From Candidatus Scatomorpha merdipullorum (GTDB lineage Bacteria > Bacillota > Clostridia > Oscillospirales > Oscillospiraceae), in the NCBI GenBank assembly GCA_018716795.1, contig DVJK01000159.1, positions 1 through 17,721 on the forward strand: 17,721 nt of DNA, in the 5' to 3' direction. The stretch's first letter is position 1. Each line of letters begins with the position of its first letter. Position numbers and translations under genes: made by a program. Positions 14,128-17,721 of this stretch are shown in pieces. The notes beneath the pieces were generated by a model. The model ran no database searches. It was not told the DNA's origin and was given only the letters and a program-made list of their open reading frames with translations.

Positions 14128-15129
14128 TTAAACGCGGAAACCGTAAAGGACGGGATCGTCCGCGTCAAAGACGAAGTGATTGAACCCGGTTATGAACGCC
14201 GAAGCGGTCAGTTCCGGAACGATAGCGTCAAGCTCGCCCACCTTGGCCTTGGCTATGGGCTTGCCTTTGAACTTAGTGCGAATGACGGACTCATACACGA
14301 AGTCGTCTCCTATGTTCAGCTCACCCTTTGCAACAAGGGTAGCCATCTTGGCGCAGGTGCCGACGCCGCAGGGCGAACGGTCTATGGAATGGCCGAAAAT
14401 GACGCAGTCCTGATAATCGGCGTCATCGGATTTGGGAGGCCCGTAGATTTCCACCATGGCCGCGCCTTTGACTTCGGGCATCAGGGGATGGCGGACATCC
14501 AGATTGGTATTAACCCACTCGTTAAGTATTCCGGCCTTTTCAATGAGCACGGGCAGATTCTCGGGGCATATATTGGCTCCCATGTACTTGGAGTCAATAA
14601 GTATGGCAAAATTGCCGCCGTATGCGACGTCGAAGACGACATTGCCGAGTCCGGGAACGTCGGCTTTCACATCGCCCATGAGCAGGAAGGACTCAACGTT
14701 CGTCATGGTAACGGACTTGGCCTTGCCCTTTTCAACCTCAACGCGAGCCTTGATAAGTCCGACCGGGCATTCAAGCACAATATCGGTGTAGGGCTCCTTG
14801 GCCTCGACGAGGCCGGTTTCAACGGCAACGCTGCACGCGCCTATCGAGCCGTGACCGCACATATTTACGAAGCCGTCGCCTTCCATAAACACAATGCCGA
14901 GATCGGCCTCGGGGCTGCACGGCGGAAGGATGATGGAGCCAAACATATCCCTATGTCCCCTCGGCTCCAGCATGAGAGCGGTGCGGATGTGGTCGTAGTG
15001 CTGCTCGAGGTAGTGTTTCTTTTCCATCATGGTAGCGCCGGGAACATTAGGTATGCCGCCGACTACTACTCGCGTGGGCTCGCCCATTGTGTGCGAATCC
15101 ACAGCGTAAACGCTTTTAATGAACCTCAT
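14128..15129 (-). CDS. Proline racemase / 4-hydroxyproline 2-epimerase family
   Basis: A 333-residue cofactor-independent racemase. The two catalytic cysteines are both present: Cys91 in NMCGHGSIGA and Cys254 in DRSPCGVGTC. This speaks for a racemase or epimerase and against the trans-3-hydroxyproline dehydratase subgroup, where the second Cys is Thr. The N-terminus (AVDSHTMGEPTRVVVGGIPN), MLEPRGHRDMFGS and the C-terminal ITGFNHFVFDADDP resemble the clostridial proline racemase as I remember it. It interconverts L- and D-proline, or makes cis-4-hydroxy-D-proline from trans-4-hydroxy-L-proline. The start overlaps the end of the YkvI-like gene by 14 bases, with GGAG upstream. The dehydrogenase genes further down could use its D-product. 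Sampled GC is about 48-53%. Proline reductase genes are not in the window. Confidence 0.9.
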   Translation of the reverse strand: MRFIKSVYAVDSHTMGEPTRVVVGGIPNVPGATMMEKKHYLEQHYDHIRTALMLEPRGHRDMFGSIILPPCSPEADLGIVFMEGDGFVNMCGHGSIGACSVAVETGLVEAKEPYTDIVLECPVGLIKARVEVEKGKAKSVTMTNVESFLLMGDVKADVPGLGNVVFDVAYGGNFAILIDSKYMGANICPENLPVLIEKAGILNEWVNTNLDVRHPLMPEVKGAAMVEIYGPPKSDDADYQDCVIFGHSIDRSPCGVGTCAKMATLVAKGELNIGDDFVYESVIRTKFKGKPIAKAKVGELDAIVPELTASAFITGFNHFVFDADDPVLYGFRV

Positions 15130-16237
15130 TGTTTTCTCCTTTCAGCATTTTCTTTTTTCTATATAAAATGAATTTGCTGACGAACATTGCGGCCATTATT
15201 GCGGCTCCGGCGTAGCCGGTTAGGCCGAAGATGAAGTTTATGAGGACGTCCAGCGGGAAGAAATAGCTCACTACCATGCCGCCCGCTATGAGGGCGAGGG
15301 TGCCGAGCTTATACTTGAGCGAGTGCTCGTCCTTGAAGAGCTTGGACGCCGTGCCCCACATCATCGGACAGGCCGACGAATAGATGGCCAGCAGTATCAT
15401 GACCGAGAACACCAGCGCCACGCGCTCGTCCATGACGGTCGCGAGCGCTATGTTGGGCACGAGCTTCCCTCCGAGCACGTCCAGATTCGCGAACATCGCG
15501 AACACCAGGGCCAGAAGCGCCAGGTGGAAGGCCAGGCAGCCGATGATTCCGGCGGTTATGGACGTGCGCTTGTTCGGGGCCTGGGCCGACATGCTCGGCA
15601 GCACGGGCGTCAGCGTCAGGTAGGAAAAGCAGGGGTAGATGATGCCGGAGATAAACCAGTTCGGAGCGGCCTTCATGAAGTCCATCTGCGGCAGCGTCTC
15701 GTCCACCAGGGCGAGGTTCCCCGCGTTCTTTATGAGGGCGTAGAGGCCAATTACGATGGTCGCGACCACCAGGACGGGGCCGATGGCGCCCATGACGTCG
15801 ACCAGCTTCTTGAGGCCCAGCAGCACGGTCACGGCGCACACGACTGCCATTATGATGCTGCCCACCATGTTCGGGACGCCGAAGTACTGATTCATCGTCG
15901 CGCCCGCGCCCGAGAGCATGATGAAGAAAACCCCGTAGATGTAGATGGCGCAGAACCAGTCGAGCGCCGCGCCGACGCGCTTGCCGAAGTAGGCAGTGAA
16001 GAACGCACTCTGCTTCTCCGGCGGCTGCTCCTTGCCGAAACGGAACAGCTCCGAGGTGAAAAGCGCGTAGATAAGGAACGAGACAATCGCCGCGCCCACG
16101 GCTCCCGCAATGTTGTATACCGTGAAGAACTGCACAAGCTCCTGGCCCGAGGCGAAGCCGGAGCCGATGATGGTGGCCACGAACGCCCCGCTGATTCTTA
16201 TTGCAGACTTCCAGTGAATTCTTTTGTCTTCAGTCAC
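15116..16237 (-). CDS. YkvI-type membrane permease
   Basis: A 373-residue integral membrane protein with about ten hydrophobic segments, matching the poorly studied YkvI family (COG3949), which is related to LeuT-fold amino-acid transporters. The N-terminal block GAFVATIIGSGFASGQELVQFF (about residues 14-35), with its Gly-rich break in segment 1, is the family signature. The start is GTG at 16237. The ATG that overlaps it at 16239 is followed at once by TGA, so it cannot be used. GGGGAGG lies 5 bases upstream of the GTG. It is the first gene of the unit and overlaps the racemase start by 14 bases, so it may bring in the racemase substrate. The physiological substrate of the family is not settled. 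Confidence 0.85.
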   Translation of the reverse strand: MTEDKRIHWKSAIRISGAFVATIIGSGFASGQELVQFFTVYNIAGAVGAAIVSFLIYALFTSELFRFGKEQPPEKQSAFFTAYFGKRVGAALDWFCAIYIYGVFFIMLSGAGATMNQYFGVPNMVGSIIMAVVCAVTVLLGLKKLVDVMGAIGPVLVVATIVIGLYALIKNAGNLALVDETLPQMDFMKAAPNWFISGIIYPCFSYLTLTPVLPSMSAQAPNKRTSITAGIIGCLAFHLALLALVFAMFANLDVLGGKLVPNIALATVMDERVALVFSVMILLAIYSSACPMMWGTASKLFKDEHSLKYKLGTLALIAGGMVVSYFFPLDVLINFIFGLTGYAGAAIMAAMFVSKFILYRKKKMLKGENNEVH

Positions 16238-16279
16238 ATGGACCTCCCCACTTTCACGTGCTGAGCTCAGTGATTGCTT

Positions 16280-16295
16280 CGGCGTCCGGACGCCG
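16280..16295 (-). promoter_or_regulatory. Palindrome/hairpin in the leader of the YkvI gene
   Basis: GGCGTCCGGACGCC (16281-16294) is a perfect palindrome, extended by C16280/G16295. In the transcript it would form a 6-bp stem with a CCGG tetraloop, about 40 bases before the GTG and just after the expected transcription start. It may be an operator or a 5' stabilising hairpin. No U run follows on the minus strand, so it is not an attenuator terminator. Confidence 0.45.
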
Positions 16296-16306
16296 TTTGT
16301 GATTTG

Positions 16307-16335
16307 ATAATAGCTTAACGTGAATTTTGTGTCAA
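16307..16335 (-). promoter_or_regulatory. Sigma-A promoter of the YkvI-racemase-MFS unit
   Basis: On the minus strand a perfect TTGACA (16335-16330) is followed after exactly 17 bases by TATTAT (16312-16307). Transcription should start near 16300, giving a leader of about 63 bases. Confidence 0.8.
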
Positions 16336-16616
16336 GAGTATTAAACAGTATTCATGATAAATGGATAAGCATAATTGCCATAAAATGTGCGATAATATGT
16401 CAGCCGTTCTTCAGAGTAGAATAATGCTCCGTCCAATTAATACAGATTTATCTTGTAAGCTTATACCGGCGAATGTGACGTTAATTGCCTGACAATCATT
16501 TAACTTGGCCGTATTGCAGAATATTATGTCCGATTTCGCATTTGAAGAGTTTGTCTGCCGGCGCGGCGAGGGCTTGATAAATCTTTTATTTATCAATGCA
16601 GCGTTGAAAACAAGCG
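16336..16616. other. AT-rich gap with one long dyad, no gene recognised
   Basis: This stretch between the promoter of the YkvI unit and the terminator of the MobA-ModE gene is much more AT-rich than its surroundings. The only open frame of note (16632-16411, minus, 73 codons) has no ribosome site and no recognisable composition. A dyad TTGATAAAT (16574-16582) / ATTTATCAA (16588-16596) with a 5-base loop is the clearest structure, and GATAA recurs several times (for example 16356-16360 and 16364-16368). I recognise no riboswitch, tRNA or known ncRNA; upstream control of the YkvI promoter is the simplest reading. Confidence 0.5.
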
Positions 16617-16650
16617 AAAGAGCGCTGTTCAAAACCGCACAGCGCTCTTT
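16617..16650. terminator. Terminator of the MobA-ModE gene
   Basis: A 12-bp perfect stem AAAGAGCGCTGT (16617-16628) / ACAGCGCTCTTT (16639-16650) has a 10-base loop. On the minus strand it begins about 25 bases after the stop codon and runs into CGCTTGTTTTC, a fair U-rich tail. It separates this gene from the YkvI unit. Confidence 0.8.
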
Positions 16651-16674
16651 CTTGAAATGAAGGGTGTAGAATTT

Positions 16675-17634
16675 TCAGCCTTGATTTTGTATCTTTTTCA
16701 CAATTTCGTTGGAGAAGAAGGCGTCAAACATTACTTTGCTTACATTTTTGCCATAAGCAAGCATATTTTGATACGACTCAACCAGGAATTTGGCCGCCTC
16801 GCTCAGACGTGTGCCTCCGCCGCCGGAGCCGCCCGCCGCGCTGGTGACGAGCGTGGAGTTCAGCTCCCGCTCAAGGGCCTTTATCTGCCTCCAGGCCTTT
16901 GAGTACGAGATGCCGACGCAGTCGCTCGCCGTCTGGAGCGAGCCCGTGCAGTCCACCATGTTCAGCAGGAGGATGGTGTCGCCGTCAATGACGGCCTTGT
17001 TCACGGCGAGGCTGAAGTCGCACTTCAGGTGAAGCTGGGCGCTTCCGGACATGACGGCCTCATACTCCGCGAGCTCGTTATATGCCTTCCTGCTGTTGAC
17101 GTCCATGAGCACGGCCCTGTCCTGCACGGGAATGACCAGGGGCTCCGTGAGGGTATTTATCGCCTCGCGCAGCCCTCCCTCGCCCTCAAAGCCCTCGATT
17201 TTGGCGGCGGCAGCCGCTGAAAGCACGATAGGATGGCCCCTTTGGCCGTTATATGAGGGTATGACGGCCTCTCCGTCCGCCTGAAGCAGAAGCGAAATCG
17301 TGTTGACGCTGACAAGCGGGAGGTCGGAGGGGATGACGAGTACGCGCTTGCAGCCCGGCCGGTCAAGCGCCTGCAGGCCGAGCTTCAGCGAGGCGAGCAT
17401 ATCCGTCGAGGCGTAGCGCCGGTTGAAAACAAAGCGCGCGTTGAAGCCGCTGAGACATTTTTGCACGGCCTCCTGCCTCGAGCCGGTCACCACGACCACG
17501 GGAGAGACCGGCAGCTCGGCGAGCGTATCCGCTATCCGCCGTATCATGGGGCGCCCGCCCACGCATATCAAGGGGCGCAGGTCCCTTCCGCCCTCGGCTG
17601 AACCGGCCGCGAGAATTATGGCTCCCGAGCTCAT
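16675..17634 (-). CDS. MobA/MocA-like nucleotidyltransferase fused to a ModE-type DNA-binding domain
   Basis: A 319-residue two-domain protein. Residues 1 to about 190 are a MobA-like NTP transferase (LAAG at 8-11, IPSDLPLVS for the metal site, GQRGHPIVLS), the fold that adds GMP or CMP to molybdopterin. Residues 201-292 match the ModE N-terminal winged helix: LLLNMVDCTGSLQTASDC, VGISYSKAWRQIKALE and the Gly-rich wing GGSGGGG (268-274). In ModE this domain binds DNA and its partner domain senses molybdate; here the nucleotidyltransferase takes that place. The nucleotide loop is not standard: RMG is absent and the usual Lys appears as Arg in LRPLICVGGRPM, so activity is uncertain. The ATG has AAAGGTGG upstream. 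The nearby molybdenum hydroxylase supports a role in its cofactor (MocA-like) and/or its regulation. Confidence 0.85.
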   Translation of the reverse strand: MSSGAIILAAGSAEGGRDLRPLICVGGRPMIRRIADTLAELPVSPVVVVTGSRQEAVQKCLSGFNARFVFNRRYASTDMLASLKLGLQALDRPGCKRVLVIPSDLPLVSVNTISLLLQADGEAVIPSYNGQRGHPIVLSAAAAAKIEGFEGEGGLREAINTLTEPLVIPVQDRAVLMDVNSRKAYNELAEYEAVMSGSAQLHLKCDFSLAVNKAVIDGDTILLLNMVDCTGSLQTASDCVGISYSKAWRQIKALERELNSTLVTSAAGGSGGGGTRLSEAAKFLVESYQNMLAYGKNVSKVMFDAFFSNEIVKKIQNQG

Positions 17635-17664
17635 TTGCTTCCCACCTTTCCTTCCTTTGCGGAT

Positions 17665-17693
17665 ATCTTAGGTTTTATAAGTCAATTTGTCAA
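17665..17693 (-). promoter_or_regulatory. Promoter of the MobA-ModE gene
   Basis: On the minus strand a perfect TTGACA (17693-17688) is followed after 17 bases by TAAGAT (17670-17665, a 4/6 match to TATAAT). Transcription would start near 17658, about 24 bases before the ATG. Confidence 0.55.
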
Positions 17694-17711
17694 GTCGATA
17701 TGATTTATAAG
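17674..17711. promoter_or_regulatory. TTTATAAG direct repeats, 30-base period, at the MobA-ModE promoter
   Basis: TTTATAAG occurs at 17674-17681, in the promoter spacer, and again at 17704-17711, upstream of the -35. The 30-base period is close to three helical turns, so both would face the same side of the DNA. This would suit a dimeric regulator, perhaps the ModE-type domain of the gene itself. Confidence 0.35.
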
Positions 17712-17721
17712 AACTGCTTAT

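Noticed and set aside
16237..16239. ATG as start of the YkvI gene
   Set aside because: It is followed directly by TGA in its own frame. The overlapping GTG at 16237-16235 opens the real frame.
12845..16264. Plus-strand open frames at 12845-14131, 13984-15171 and 15323-16264
   Set aside because: They are codon-aligned complements of the MFS, racemase and YkvI genes; their translations are polar, His/Gly/Asp-rich and match no fold.
16411..16632. A 73-codon minus-strand frame in the AT-rich gap
   Set aside because: It has no ribosome site, overlaps the dyad and part of the terminator stem, and its sequence resembles no protein.

Overview
The window reads as chromosome of a GC-rich, anaerobic member of the Clostridia. 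Flavonifractor/Oscillibacter-like Oscillospiraceae is my best guess, by inference from gene families and not from a marker gene. Supporting signs are strong AGGAGG-type ribosome sites, sigma-A promoters, a DUF4358 lipoprotein + MBOAT + DHHW cassette, YkvI-type permease, proline racemase and multi-subunit iron-sulfur flavoenzymes. Hand-counted 60-base lines give about 65-73% GC in most genes, 45-55% in the MFS and racemase genes, and lower still in the gap at 16.3-16.6 kb.

Left part, plus strand (1-5213). The 3' part of a XerC/XerD-type tyrosine recombinase runs off the left edge. It is followed by a three-gene cassette: a DUF4358 lipoprotein with a Pro-Thr-Glu repeat stalk, an MBOAT O-acyltransferase and a DHHW (AlgJ/AlgX-like) protein. 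This looks like a cell-surface or exopolymer acylation system, and it ends at a strong terminator at 4201-4236. A LysR-type regulator follows, with its own near-consensus promoter and a GTG start. It converges on the large minus-strand locus, and both share a bidirectional terminator at 5215-5250.

Right part, minus strand (17634 down to 5253), in three transcription units. (a) A MobA/MocA-like nucleotidyltransferase fused to a ModE-type DNA-binding domain, with its own promoter and terminator. (b) YkvI-like permease, proline racemase/hydroxyproline epimerase and MFS transporter, from a TTGACA-17-TATTAT promoter. (c) Nine tightly packed or overlapping genes: a 62-residue Cys-rich protein, the FAD, 2Fe-2S and molybdopterin subunits of a xanthine-dehydrogenase-family molybdenum hydroxylase, then a DAO-family flavoprotein, an HcnA-like 2Fe-2S protein, an HcnB-like flavoprotein, a 2x[4Fe-4S] protein and a BFD-like 2Fe-2S protein.

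How they may work together (inference): transporters import an amino acid of the proline/hydroxyproline type, the racemase makes the D-form, the five-protein flavin/Fe-S complex (like D-hydroxyproline dehydrogenase, dye-linked proline dehydrogenase or HcnABC) oxidises it to a cyclic imine, and the molybdenum hydroxylase hydroxylates the resulting N-heterocycle. The MobA-ModE fusion would tie the locus to molybdenum cofactor supply. I know of no characterised pathway with this gene set. Together with the coupled small Cys-rich protein it is the best candidate here for an undescribed system.
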